Of a stretch of DNA of 64,000 nt, positions 1 to 10,000 are shown piece by piece. Below the pieces are notes generated by a model. That model was not told the DNA's origin, did no database searches, and saw nothing but the letters and a program-made list of their open reading frames with translations. The DNA is from HXMU1420-13 sp024742815 (GTDB lineage Bacteria; Bacteroidota; Rhodothermia; Balneolales; Balneolaceae), in contig JANSXX010000009.1 in NCBI GenBank assembly GCA_024742815.1, positions 62,001 to 126,000 of the forward strand, read 5' to 3'. The first letter of the stretch is position 1. Every line of letters starts with the position of its first letter. The translations under genes were made by a program, and so were the position numbers.

Positions 1-1118
1 AGATTTAGGGATGTGCCCGCTAATTGCGTGGTTACTAAGGTGAAAACAGATGTTGGAGATATTCGCGACAATGACAATGCGAGTTGTTCTTGTGCTCTTT
101 TTTTATTCGAATACTCTTCATTCAAACGGGCATTAAATACATCGATTTTTTCTTGTCGAGCAGAGGATAAATCACTCATAAAGGATTGAAAGGCGGTTAT
201 TGCGTTTTCAATCTCTGTACCCTCAGGCAATTGAAAGTTCGACATTTTAGGGCGGTCTTCGTCGAATAATTGAGTTCGGTACCGGTTCTTCTGAGCGGTG
301 ATTTCATCAATGTTTGGTACATCTACAATTCTGCCCGAAATGAGTACCGATGTTCTTGGAATAATGAGTACCGCAAAAATCCAAACCACTAAGCCAATTA
401 AAAATGCATTGGAAGGCTTTACAGTTGAAGCAGAAATGGCAATTGTTATGGCCAAAAACACCCCGAAATAAAGGATTCCGGCAATGAGAATTAAGCTCAG
501 TTTAAGCCATTCGTCGGTGGTTAGTTGAACTCCCAACACCGGTAACAACGTACATCCAATTAGAATAGGAATAAGTAAAGCCACACTTAACCCGACAAAC
601 GAGCCTGCTAATTTACCGGCAATAAAGTTTGCCCTAGAAAGCGGATTGGCAAAACATAGTTTTAGTGTGCCCCGATTTTTTTCCCCATTGATGGCATCAT
701 AGGCAAAAATAATTGCAAACAACGATAGTACTATCCCAAAAATAAACTCGAGATCCATAAAGCGGAATACCGCAAATATGGGTTCGTCGTTGAAGCGGGT
801 GTTTTCAGCTCGAAGTTCACCACGCCCACTCATTGCGATGTTTCTGCCAATGTCGTTCGAAACACCGGTAACTAAAGTCATCAGCGGCTGGGGCGGCAAA
901 GTGATGGAGTGTTCTACCATCATCCATTCAGTATGAGCAGCAATTTGATTTCGGTTTTCCTGAATGGCCGCATCATATTGAGCTTTACTTGATAGATAAT
1001 TTTGGGCTCCCATCACAAAAGCAAGAATGATAAGCACAGAACATACTGCAAAGCTGATGGTAAACCTGCTACTTTGGATGATATCACGTAGTTCTTTTAA
1101 GAAAATAAGTTTGAACAT
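1..1118 (-). CDS. ABC-2 type transporter permease, 3' end beyond window
   Basis: This is the membrane subunit of an ABC exporter. I translated it from the ATG at 1118; the frame stays open to base 1, so the C terminus is missing. It begins MFKLIFLKELRDIIQSSRF, a cytoplasmic start followed by a membrane segment (about residues 20-40). A roughly 100-residue extracytoplasmic stretch follows, then several membrane helices (about 128-150, 170-195, 208-250), the ABC-2 permease pattern. The motif NGEKNRGTLKLCFANPLSR, typical of NosY/GldF-like permeases, lies just after the second helix. It follows the ATPase gene at 1178-2044 by 59 bases, so the two probably form one transporter. The substrate cannot be told from sequence. 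Confidence 0.85.
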   Translation of the reverse strand, partial: MFKLIFLKELRDIIQSSRFTISFAVCSVLIILAFVMGAQNYLSSKAQYDAAIQENRNQIAAHTEWMMVEHSITLPPQPLMTLVTGVSNDIGRNIAMSGRGELRAENTRFNDEPIFAVFRFMDLEFIFGIVLSLFAIIFAYDAINGEKNRGTLKLCFANPLSRANFIAGKLAGSFVGLSVALLIPILIGCTLLPVLGVQLTTDEWLKLSLILIAGILYFGVFLAITIAISASTVKPSNAFLIGLVVWIFAVLIIPRTSVLISGRIVDVPNIDEITAQKNRYRTQLFDEDRPKMSNFQLPEGTEIENAITAFQSFMSDLSSARQEKIDVFNARLNEEYSNKKRAQEQLALSLSRISPTSVFTLVTTQLAGTSLN

Positions 1119-1177
1119 GATTTTAATGATTGATTATTTAATCAGGATTAAATCCTTCACAAATAAAGGGTTTAAAA

Positions 1178-2044
1178 TTAGGAGAGATTATTGCTCAGTG
1201 AACCCGAAACAGGTGCTTCATCCATATATCCGGCCATATATTCCACGTACAATTCTTCCAGATTTACCCCTTCCAGTTCGGCTTTGGTTATTTCAGCAAC
1301 CAGTTCTCCATTGTTTAGGATGCCGACGTAATCCGCAATTTCTTTCGCTCGGAAGATGTCGTGCGTACTCATCAAAATGGCCTTGCCTTCATCACGTAAT
1401 TCTGCAACCAATCGGGTGAATTCTTTGCCAGCTTTAGGGTCAAGTCCTGAAGTTGGTTCGTCGAGGAGGATGGCTGGTGCATCTTTCAAAATGGCGATGG
1501 CTATACCGCATTTTTGCCGCATTCCTTTCGAGAAATCTTTCAATTTTCTATCAAAAGCCTCCGATTGTAAACCTACTCGGTGAAGCGCACGCTCATAATC
1601 GAAGCGTTCATAGTGACCTTTACCTCCCAATCGGACAAAGAAGTCGAGGTTCTGCATGGCGGTAAAATTTGGATACAACTGTACATTTTCGGAAACAAAG
1701 GCTACATGTTTTTTTGCCTCTAATGGCAGCGCGTTGGCATCAATACCATTAATCAATGCTTTGCCTGAAGTGGGTTGAATGAAATCCAAAAATGTATTGA
1801 TGGTTGTAGTTTTACCGGCACCATTTCCGCCCAGCATGGCGTAGATTTCTCCTTCTCGCACAACAATATTCAGGTTGTTGAGTGCCTTAACGCCATCCTC
1901 ATACACTTTTGTGAGTTCTACTGCTTCAAGTAATGGAGCTGCTTGTATGGTTGAGTTTTGCATGGTTCGTTGATTTTGGGTTTCAATTTCAAAATGGTTT
2001 GAGCTCTTCGATTTGAGCCTGTTAAGTGGTTTTCCAGTACTCAT
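1178..2044 (-). CDS. ABC transporter ATP-binding protein
   Basis: This is the cytoplasmic ATPase subunit of the exporter whose permease follows at 1118. In the 288-residue reading the Walker A motif GGNGAGKTT is at residues 72-80, the signature FSKGM at 171-175, Walker B ILLDEP at 192-197 and the switch histidine at H228 (MSTHD). The Q-loop region contains SENVQLYPNFTAMQNL, as in CcmA/NatA-like drug and lipid exporters. The first 27 residues are not conserved in the family, and an internal ATG at 1963 (MQNSTIQAAP) gives a more usual N terminus. Neither start has a clear Shine-Dalgarno. It is probably co-transcribed with the two secreted accessory genes upstream (2096-4332). Confidence 0.93.
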   Translation of the reverse strand: MSTGKPLNRLKSKSSNHFEIETQNQRTMQNSTIQAAPLLEAVELTKVYEDGVKALNNLNIVVREGEIYAMLGGNGAGKTTTINTFLDFIQPTSGKALINGIDANALPLEAKKHVAFVSENVQLYPNFTAMQNLDFFVRLGGKGHYERFDYERALHRVGLQSEAFDRKLKDFSKGMRQKCGIAIAILKDAPAILLDEPTSGLDPKAGKEFTRLVAELRDEGKAILMSTHDIFRAKEIADYVGILNNGELVAEITKAELEGVNLEELYVEYMAGYMDEAPVSGSLSNNLS

Positions 2045-2095
2045 TTTTTCAAATCGAGCAATGAAATTTCGTTGGTCATAATTTTTAGTCTCACA

Positions 2096-3604
2096 TCACT
2101 TCCTTGAAAGCTTAATTCCAAAAATTACCAAGCCGCTTACCAACCCGATGATGAGTAGTAGGATAAAAGCGGTGCCGAAAACGTTGGCTTGTGCAGCAAC
2201 CTGAACAGTGAACGTTTTATCCTCGGCGTTAATGGGTTGATTATCTGACAATGAAGTAGATCGAAGTCGTGTTTCATATCGACCTACGCTGATATCCTCA
2301 GGTGGATAAAGAAACATTCTAACCGTTATTTCTTCACGAATTCCCAATTCGGGAATTACATTGGGTTCGATGCGTTTTTCCCACTGAAACGGAGCATTTA
2401 CTTCGAATTCAATATTGTCTAGTCGGCGCGTGCCTTCATTCACTACTTCAAAAGTGAACTCAACCGGACCTTCTGATTCCAGTTCATTATATAATTGTGG
2501 CGCTTTGATTACGAGCCTGCCCACGCCTCGTGGAATCATTTCCAGGCGAACAAATCCTACATCAAGTGCTCGAATGTCTTCTTCCGTCCACATTCCTTGA
2601 TGGCTGGCAAATTCATCGAGTTTTGTAACCGGTACAGCCATCACATAAAAGTCGATGGGTTGATCCATAGGTACATCGGCGGTGGGTCGATCGGGCAAGG
2701 AGACTTGTAAATTTGCCCGAATGGTATTTTTTGATTCCGTAAATTTTATTTGGCTGATGCGCCCTTGCTCACCCTGTTCGTTAAAATATCGGGTAACGGA
2801 AGCGGGTAGATTAACGACTTCTAGTTTGTAGGTATCATCTAATCCGCTGAACAACTCTAACCCCAATCCATAAGTTGCTGAATTACCTAGCTCCACTTCC
2901 TGCGAAAAGCGTTCCGATTGAATCAATACTTTATTCGCAGAAGCATCTTTTTCGAGGAATACTTTAGGATTACGTGAGGCTCCATTTCCGTAGATAATAT
3001 TTACCGTTACTTCATCGAGATCCTGAAGCAGATCAAAATCTACCGTAACAGGTTCGCCACTTTTAAGGCGATCAATTTTGATTTCGTACGGTGAACTGAT
3101 GATTGCACCATCATCATTGCTGAGCGATACATACACATTGTGAATCACATCAGGTTGCAGCGACCGAAAGAGCTGATCTTCCATATTCACGATTTGTGAA
3201 AACTCTTCGGTGGCACTAGTGGTGTTTTCCAGAGTGACACGTACGCGTTTTACGTTGTCGTCACCTTGAGTTTTCAGCGCTTTTCTGATGCTCACAAATT
3301 GCTGTTCGAACAGCAACACCAAAAGGGATTGTTGATAGTTAACCTCAGCATCCTGATAGGTATTTATTGCGTTTTCATATTCTTCGGCACTGATCAGCTC
3401 TTTTTCCCATAACTCTTTTTTTCGATCTAGTTCATTGGAAGCGCGATCATACGTACTTTTTGCTCTCTTTAATCCTAATAATGGATAAGAATCGTCTCTT
3501 GCATTAGGGAAAGGACTTTGAGCTTGGGAAGCATCCGGCACAAGTACAAGAAAGGCCAGAGCAAATAGTGAAATGTGGAATAATCTATTCATGTTTGCTT
3601 TCAA
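2096..3604 (-). CDS. Secreted NEW3-like accessory protein with C-terminal anchor
   Basis: This 502-residue protein has a cleavable signal peptide (about residues 1-28, ending SQAQS) and a charged helical region at about 40-110 that could form a coiled coil. Several beta-rich Ig-like segments follow. The segment at about 370-460 (GPVEFTFEVVNEGTRRLDNIEFEVNAP) resembles the NEW3 / alpha-galactosidase-associated domain. It ends in one hydrophobic helix (about 475-497) and a basic tail, so it should be held in the membrane facing outward. It overlaps the PDZ gene upstream by four bases (ATGA) and precedes the ABC ATPase, so a role as extracytoplasmic partner of that transporter is likely. The domain assignment is from general resemblance only. 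Confidence 0.75.
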   Translation of the reverse strand: MKANMNRLFHISLFALAFLVLVPDASQAQSPFPNARDDSYPLLGLKRAKSTYDRASNELDRKKELWEKELISAEEYENAINTYQDAEVNYQQSLLVLLFEQQFVSIRKALKTQGDDNVKRVRVTLENTTSATEEFSQIVNMEDQLFRSLQPDVIHNVYVSLSNDDGAIISSPYEIKIDRLKSGEPVTVDFDLLQDLDEVTVNIIYGNGASRNPKVFLEKDASANKVLIQSERFSQEVELGNSATYGLGLELFSGLDDTYKLEVVNLPASVTRYFNEQGEQGRISQIKFTESKNTIRANLQVSLPDRPTADVPMDQPIDFYVMAVPVTKLDEFASHQGMWTEEDIRALDVGFVRLEMIPRGVGRLVIKAPQLYNELESEGPVEFTFEVVNEGTRRLDNIEFEVNAPFQWEKRIEPNVIPELGIREEITVRMFLYPPEDISVGRYETRLRSTSLSDNQPINAEDKTFTVQVAAQANVFGTAFILLLIIGLVSGLVIFGIKLSRK

Positions 3605-4332
3605 TTGTCGATGTTCATGCGAACATTGCCGCGGGGTTCTTGTTTTGTTAACTCAAAAGTCTTAACCAAGCCGTTTTTTTCTATTTCAAGCTCGATGGAC
3701 GCCCCAACATCCAGCGAATTCAAATATGCCTGCACACTTTGAGCTTGTTCAAACGTTTTTCCATTTATGGATACAATCTTGAAATCAGCCAATTCTTGAT
3801 CTTGAAGCTCTTCAGGAATCAGTGGCTGAAGAACTGACATTATTTGAATACCGGAATCATTATTAGAAACCAAAACACCGAGTTCTGTTAATAAAGTAGG
3901 CGCGCTTTCATCGTCGGTATCAATAGAGAGGACCATCCGTCCGGGTACATTTTCGGGGATGTCTCCTTTAATGGCTCGTACAATGAATCGAGATTCCCCG
4001 CGACGAACACCAATTTTAACTTCGTCCCCTTTGTTTAGCTCCTCGTATGTTTCCCGAAGCACCGACACCTCTGAAGCACGTTTGCCGTTCATCATCAGAA
4101 TTAAATCACCGCGTTGTAGTTCATCTGTTATAGAATTCGAATCTCCCGAAGGTTGCCCCATAATCATTTCAACGTGCAAACCCTCTTCGTTTTGAACGAT
4201 CATTGCATTTAACTCTCGCAGCAAAAAACTAGAGGACGCATCGAAAGTCATGGTTCGTTGCATCTGAGCATGGAGTGGTTGGGCAAGTGATATCCCTATG
4301 GTTACAATCAGGGCGTGGTGGAGGAATTTCAT
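3601..4332 (-). CDS. Exported protein with two PDZ-like domains
   Basis: This 243-residue protein starts with a signal peptide (MKFLHHALIVTIGISLAQPLHAQ). Two PDZ-like modules follow at about 35-115 and 145-232. Each has a pattern of the type GDLILMMNGKRASEV or DFKIVSINGKTFEQA, followed by a strand ending in a basic or hydrophobic peptide-binding edge. No serine protease domain is present, so it is not a DegP-type protease; PDZ modules alone suggest binding of protein C termini or scaffolding in the periplasm. It is the first gene of the operon running to the ABC transporter and diverges from the sensor kinase at 4475. Confidence 0.8.
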   Translation of the reverse strand: MKFLHHALIVTIGISLAQPLHAQMQRTMTFDASSSFLLRELNAMIVQNEEGLHVEMIMGQPSGDSNSITDELQRGDLILMMNGKRASEVSVLRETYEELNKGDEVKIGVRRGESRFIVRAIKGDIPENVPGRMVLSIDTDDESAPTLLTELGVLVSNNDSGIQIMSVLQPLIPEELQDQELADFKIVSINGKTFEQAQSVQAYLNSLDVGASIELEIEKNGLVKTFELTKQEPRGNVRMNIDN

Positions 4333-4387
4333 AGATTTCGATTTAGTTATTGGTTCGACGCCAATATTCGAAAGCCATTAATGCGAG

Positions 4388-4438
4388 TTGTTAAGGCCTC
4401 GCAAAATGTTTGTTAAGGATGTTAAATCGATGCTAAAT
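4388..4438. promoter_or_regulatory. Phased direct repeats between PDZ/ABC operon and two-component genes
   Basis: In the 142-base divergent gap, TTGTTAAGG occurs at 4388 and again at 4410, exactly 22 bases apart. TGTTAAAT at 4420 and TGCTAAAT at 4431 are 11 bases apart. Direct repeats phased by one or two helical turns are the usual binding pattern of OmpR-family regulators, and such a regulator is encoded at 6390. The repeats lie close to the kinase start, so they could control the kinase/regulator pair, the ABC operon, or both. This is inferred from spacing only. Confidence 0.4.
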
Positions 4439-4474
4439 CTTTTCACTTAGTGCATAAAGCACCTACTTTTGGGC

Positions 4475-6376
4475 ATGCAAAACCGATGGTTTACATATAG
4501 TTTTTTAGTAGTGCTGGTAGGCGCATTATTGACACTTGCCATCCTGCAATATCACTGGCTTGGCAGCGTAAGTGATGCCGAACGCCAACGCTTAGAAGAG
4601 GGTGTAGAGGCTTCCACCGAGAATTTTATTAGCGATTTCAATGAGTCTTTTTCTCGATTGCATCGTGCATTTAGAATTCAAGTCACCAATAATGATAACT
4701 CTGCGGAAGAGCTAGAACTTAATGTATTAGAAAGCAGTGATACGTGGTATGCGAGTAATCAGCCTTATGCATTAACCAGTGAGATTTATTTGATTAAAAA
4801 CCGGGAAAACGGTTCAGAAATCAACCGCTACAATTCTGAAACTAACTCACTTGAGCAGATAAGTCCGGACTCATCGCTTCAATCTTGGCTGGAAGATCAT
4901 GTTGTTTCTGTAAAGGAGGAGAGGAGTACACCATTACGGAGCCTACCCGATCTTGGGGACCCAAGCTTTTTGAAAATTCCGGTTCAAGTGCTCGATTTTG
5001 TTACGTTAAATCGAAGTGATCAATCTCAAAATTTAGAAGTTCGGTTAAGCATTGATCAACTGGATGACTTTGTGCTTATCCGGTTAAATGATGACGTTAT
5101 CAAAAGCGAATTAATTCCGGATATTGCTTCGCGTTACTTTGGAGATTCTTATCAGGATCAGTATCAAATTGCAATTCTTAATACTGAAAATGGAAGTAGA
5201 TATTTTACGATAGGTGGTACGCAGGAAAACCCAGAGTTTTCTAAAAATCTGGATCGATTAAACTTCTCTAGCTTGATGATGATAGAGAACGACCGGAATC
5301 CTGTGGATATGGAAGGGGATAGTGTGGTATTCAGTTTTTTCAGCTCACATAGCGAACGCATAATTACAAGAGAGCGATCTTCTGAGAATGTGGAAGAAGA
5401 GCAGGAACAACTAAACTCGAATATTGATGTAGATGCTAACTCGCAACTGCAATCACTTAATGTTGAATCAAGTACTCGTGATACCAGCATTACTACTGCT
5501 TTTGTTGGGAATGTATCGCCCTCTGACTGGCAACTTTGGTTATCATTTAAAGCCGGATCGTTAGATGAATTTGTTTCCAAAACCAGAAACAGAAACCTCA
5601 CTATTAGTTTTGGAATCTTACTTGTTTTAGGGATTAGTGGCTGTATGATTTTAATTTTTGCACAGCGATCTCGCGAACTTGCCGAGCAACAAATGTTATT
5701 TGTGGCAGGCGTTTCTCACGAATTAAGGACACCCATCACTGTAATCCGATCTGCTGCTGAAAACCTAAGTGAGGGAGTGGTTCAAAATGAAGAACGAAAA
5801 AAGGAGTATGCCAACTTAATGCTCGCCGAAAGTAAAAGGCTTAGCGAAATGGTAGATCAGATTATGGAGTTCTCCGGAATTCAATCCGGTAAACGAATAT
5901 ACAGTATTACAGATGTAGCCATCGATCCTTTAATGCAGGATGTTTTGAGAGAAATGGAATCTATGGCTGAACAAAAAAATATTGAAATTCAGTATGCAAA
6001 CATTTCAAAGTTGCCAACTTTCAGGGCAGATAGAGATGCCATTTTTTTAGCATTGACTAATCTTATTCGTAATGCCATTAAATTTAGTGATGCCGGAAGT
6101 CGGGTTATTTTCAGAGTTGATGAAGTAACGTATAAATCTGAATTGGGGTTACGGATGCAAATCAAAGATGAGGGGATTGGTATTTCTGAAGAAGAACAGA
6201 AGAAAATATTCCAACCTTTTTACAGAGCCGAACACGTTGTTTCTGAGCAGATAAAAGGAAATGGAATTGGGCTGAGTTTAGTAGAACGGGTGGCAAAGGC
6301 ACATGATGGTTCAATTACAGTTCAAAGTTCGCCCGGAGTTGGAAGTACCTTCACCTTAATCATTCCGGTAAGTTAG
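4475..6376 (+). CDS. Membrane sensor histidine kinase
   Basis: This is a sensor kinase of 633 residues. A membrane helix at about 7-29, a long extracytoplasmic sensor region (about 30-375) with no recognised domain, and a second helix (about 376-398) precede the catalytic half. The H box is VSHELRTPI with the phospho-accepting His at about residue 415. The ATPase boxes are NLIRNAIKFS (N), DEGIGIS (G1), FQPFYRAEH (F) and GNGIGLSLV (G2). There is no obvious HAMP linker. I chose the ATG at 4475; an in-frame TTG two codons earlier is possible. The regulator follows after 13 bases, so the two form an operon. The divergent PDZ/ABC operon is a plausible target. Confidence 0.95.
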   Translation: MQNRWFTYSFLVVLVGALLTLAILQYHWLGSVSDAERQRLEEGVEASTENFISDFNESFSRLHRAFRIQVTNNDNSAEELELNVLESSDTWYASNQPYALTSEIYLIKNRENGSEINRYNSETNSLEQISPDSSLQSWLEDHVVSVKEERSTPLRSLPDLGDPSFLKIPVQVLDFVTLNRSDQSQNLEVRLSIDQLDDFVLIRLNDDVIKSELIPDIASRYFGDSYQDQYQIAILNTENGSRYFTIGGTQENPEFSKNLDRLNFSSLMMIENDRNPVDMEGDSVVFSFFSSHSERIITRERSSENVEEEQEQLNSNIDVDANSQLQSLNVESSTRDTSITTAFVGNVSPSDWQLWLSFKAGSLDEFVSKTRNRNLTISFGILLVLGISGCMILIFAQRSRELAEQQMLFVAGVSHELRTPITVIRSAAENLSEGVVQNEERKKEYANLMLAESKRLSEMVDQIMEFSGIQSGKRIYSITDVAIDPLMQDVLREMESMAEQKNIEIQYANISKLPTFRADRDAIFLALTNLIRNAIKFSDAGSRVIFRVDEVTYKSELGLRMQIKDEGIGISEEEQKKIFQPFYRAEHVVSEQIKGNGIGLSLVERVAKAHDGSITVQSSPGVGSTFTLIIPVS

Positions 6377-6389
6377 CCGAATACAGCGT

Positions 6390-7088
6390 ATGGAAAGCAA
6401 AGGAAAAATTTTATTGGTTGAAGATGAACAAGGGTTGATCATGACTATTCAGGATCGCCTTATCGAAGAGCGATATGAAGTGGATAGTGCCTCTGATGGA
6501 GCTCTTGGCTTCGAAAAAGCTTTGAATGGAGAATATGATGTAATCATTTTGGATTTGATGCTTCCCAAGAAAGATGGGCTGGATATTTGTAAAGATCTGA
6601 GGCAGCAAAATGTTCAGACGCCTATCATCATGCTAACGGCAAAAGGACAAGTAATAGATAAAGTACTGGGTTTAAAGCTGGGAGCTGACGATTACATGCA
6701 GAAACCCTTCGATATGATGGAGTTACTGGCACGAATTGAAGTGCAACTTCGAAAACGAAAGGCAATCGAAGCTCACCAAAAACCCGATACGTTTTCTTTT
6801 TCGGATGTTGAAATCGATTTTAAAAGGATGAGGGTTTTGAAAAACGGGGAGGAACTTATGTTATCGGCAAAAGAATTTCAGTTACTACGATTTTTGGTAG
6901 AACATGCCGACATGATATTAAGTCGCGATCAATTATTGAACGAAGTGTGGGGGTACGATGCCTTGCCTTCCACACGTACTGTGGATGTGCACATCGCGTG
7001 GCTACGGCAAAAACTGGAATCTGACAATCGCTTTCCCAAACATATTGTAACCGTACATGGATTTGGCTATAAATTTGTTAGCGATTAG
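6390..7088 (+). CDS. OmpR-family response regulator
   Basis: This 232-residue protein has a receiver domain (residues 5-120) with acidic residues E11 and D12, phospho-acceptor D55 (IILDLMLP), T83 and K105 (QKPFD). A winged-helix DNA-binding domain follows (about 133-230) with the usual ending VDVHIAWLRQKLE...VHGFGYKFV. It is the cognate partner of the kinase 13 bases upstream. OmpR-type regulators bind direct repeats as dimers, which fits the phased repeats at 4388-4438. It converges on the multi-PAS kinase with only five bases between stop codons. Confidence 0.96.
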   Translation: MESKGKILLVEDEQGLIMTIQDRLIEERYEVDSASDGALGFEKALNGEYDVIILDLMLPKKDGLDICKDLRQQNVQTPIIMLTAKGQVIDKVLGLKLGADDYMQKPFDMMELLARIEVQLRKRKAIEAHQKPDTFSFSDVEIDFKRMRVLKNGEELMLSAKEFQLLRFLVEHADMILSRDQLLNEVWGYDALPSTRTVDVHIAWLRQKLESDNRFPKHIVTVHGFGYKFVSD

Positions 7089-7093
7089 GCACA

Positions 7094-10000
7094 CTAATGG
7101 AAATGTGCCTGCGAGCCATGCAATGCTTCTGTAAACACAAAATCAAGCATAAAACGCCCATTCGTATCCATCGTATAATCCGAATCTAGTTGAACAAGTA
7201 GAGTTTCGATCAACTGCCACCCGATGGTGTTTTTATGTTTAATCTCATCGATCACAAATCCGGGGCCATCATCCTCGTAGTAAACATTGATTCGATCGTC
7301 GGTTTGGGTAAAATGCAGGGTTAGTTTACCGGTGCCATCCTTAAATGCATGTTTGATGGAATTTGTGAAAAGCTCGTTAATTAACAGTCCAAGCGGAACT
7401 GCGCGATTTATGTTGATTCGGTCGATATCGAATTTTAAATCATACTCGATATCACGGGGATCGGAAATCGTGTTAGCCTGTAATTTTTTAAGCAGTTTAC
7501 GATAGTATTCGCGCGGATCAATATGGCTGAAATCCATATCCTGATAAAGCTGTTCGTGCACCATTGCGATAGAGTGGATACGATTACGAGCTTCTATAAT
7601 CATGCTCATATCATGATCGGTGTCGTTGCGCATGGCTTGCAGTTCCAATAACCCACTTACAATAGCCAGATTATTTTTTACACGATGATGAATTTCCTGC
7701 AAAAGAATATCTTTTTCCTTCAAAGCAGCTTCCAGCGTTTTCCGATACTCTTGCAGCTCGGTGATATCGTTTGCAATAATTAATAAATCGGTTAGTTCAC
7801 CATCTTCATTAAAAAATGGTCCTGCGGTTACCTCAAGAGTAAGTTCTTCGCCAAATTTATTGTTTCGTTTAACGATAAGCTGTCGCGGCGAGTGTTCTTT
7901 TTCGATGGATTTAATGATGGAAGCAAACTCAGAATCATTTTCCATATCTACTTGTGGAAGTTCTTTACCAATCACGTCTTTTCGAAGCCAGCCAAAAATA
8001 TTTTCTGCCGCCGGATTCCAGAAATCGGTAACAATACCATCTGCATTAATCTGATAAATTGCGAGAGGCGAGGCTTTAATAAACGAACGCAATTTTTCGC
8101 TGGATCGAACGGCATCCATTTCAGCCATTACACGTTGGGTGCTATCCATAATTACGCTATCCCAAATTACCGAACCGTCAGGTTGTTTAGTTGGAGTAGC
8201 AAAGCCTTGTAAGTAACCAATAGAACCATCTGGCGTTTCGTATCGATACACGTGATTCCATTTGGTTAGATTTTCTGCCGAATCAGCAATAGACTTTTTA
8301 ACTAATTCCACATCCTCGGGTACAATTACATCCCAAATAGTTTGTATATCTTCGTAAGCCTGCTCTTTGGTTACACCAAATACTTCTACCACTCTATCTG
8401 AAATATATAGCAGTTCCTCTGATTGGTCGGGGTACAACTGATAGCGTAGCACCACACCTGGAATTTGATTGGTTATGCCTTGTAATTGATTTTGCTTTTC
8501 AACGATTTCGGTTTCGGCTTGTTTGCGGTCGGTAATATCCAGATTTATCACATTCCAGATAATGGTATCGTTATCTCCTTTGGTTGGAGCAGCAAAACCA
8601 TGTACATATTTTAAAGCACCGTTTGGATGAATGATTCTGAATTGAATATCAAACTTCGTGAGTTTATGAGCTGATTCGATAATATTATCGATTATTCTTG
8701 GTAGATCTTCGGGGTGGATGCGATCCCAAATATGCTGCGGATTTGATAATGCTTTGTCTTTATCGAACCCATACACCTCCTCAAATCCATCACTAATGTT
8801 TGAGAAACCATCTGTTCCATCGGGTTTTCTGAAGTAGGTAAATACAACGCCGGGTAGCTGTTCACCAATCACTTCCAGTTGATGTTGTTTCGTTTCCAGG
8901 TCTTTTCTTGCTAAATATTCATCGGTGATATCGATAAATACTACGTCGAATTCAACGATGCCATTATCAAGTTTTTTGGGTGTTCCAACCCCTTGTAGAT
9001 ATTTAATTTCACCGGTTTTTGAAATAAATCGCATCAGATTATTCCATACCGACAAATCCTGAACGGATTCATAAATACTTTCCCGAATCGGCTCAATATC
9101 TTCTGGAACTACCCGTGCCCATCCAACATTTATGTCTTTGATTACATCTTCCGCTTCAACTCCCCAGTATTCCTTAACCCTTTTACTGATGTACGTTATT
9201 CGATCAGAACCATCCGGCAAATACTGATATTTTAGTACCACGCCGCTTATCTGGTCAGTTATGCTTTGAAGCTGTTCTTTCTGCTCCTTTAATTGTATAC
9301 GGGCAACTACCTGATCGTGAATATCAAAGGAAATACTACTCCATAATACCGAGCCATTCGATAGTTCGGTGGGCTTCCCAAACCCTTGAAAATATCGGTA
9401 AGAACCGTCTTTCACCCGACTACGAAATTGGGTTTCCCAAGGCGTATTGTTTTTTGAGGATTCCAGAATCGAGTTCATAAAATCTTCCACATCATCGGGG
9501 TGCATTAACTCCCAGGTTTTATTGATATCGTTTAAAGCATCTTCGGTTTTAACACCATGGATGTGTTCAATTCCTTTGCTTAAATAGGTGATTTCGTCCG
9601 TTCCATCGGGGTGACGAACATAGGTGTAAATCACGCCCGGGAAATTGTCGGAGATGACACTAAGGTGTTTTTTGTTTTCAAGAATTTTCTCTTGCTGCTT
9701 AACCTGTTCGGAAATATCCAAGCCAATCGAATACCACTTAATGGTTCCGTTTTTCAATTTAGTGGGTGTTCCAGTTCCTTGAATGTGTTTTACATTACCA
9801 TCAATATCAAATATCCTAAAAGTAGAAACCCATGGCTTTAGTCCGCTGGCAGATTCCTGAATAGAATCACTCAGTTTAGGTACGTCATCCGGGTGAATCT
9901 GATTCCATATCAATTGGGTATTTTTAAGCGCTTCTTCTTTATCTATTCCAAACAGTGATTCAATGCCTTTACTTAAATACTCGAAACGATCGGTGCCATC

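Noticed and set aside
5164..5601. Long open frame on the minus strand inside the sensor kinase gene
   Set aside because: It is antisense to a well-conserved coding region, has low-complexity Ser/Leu composition and no ribosome site.
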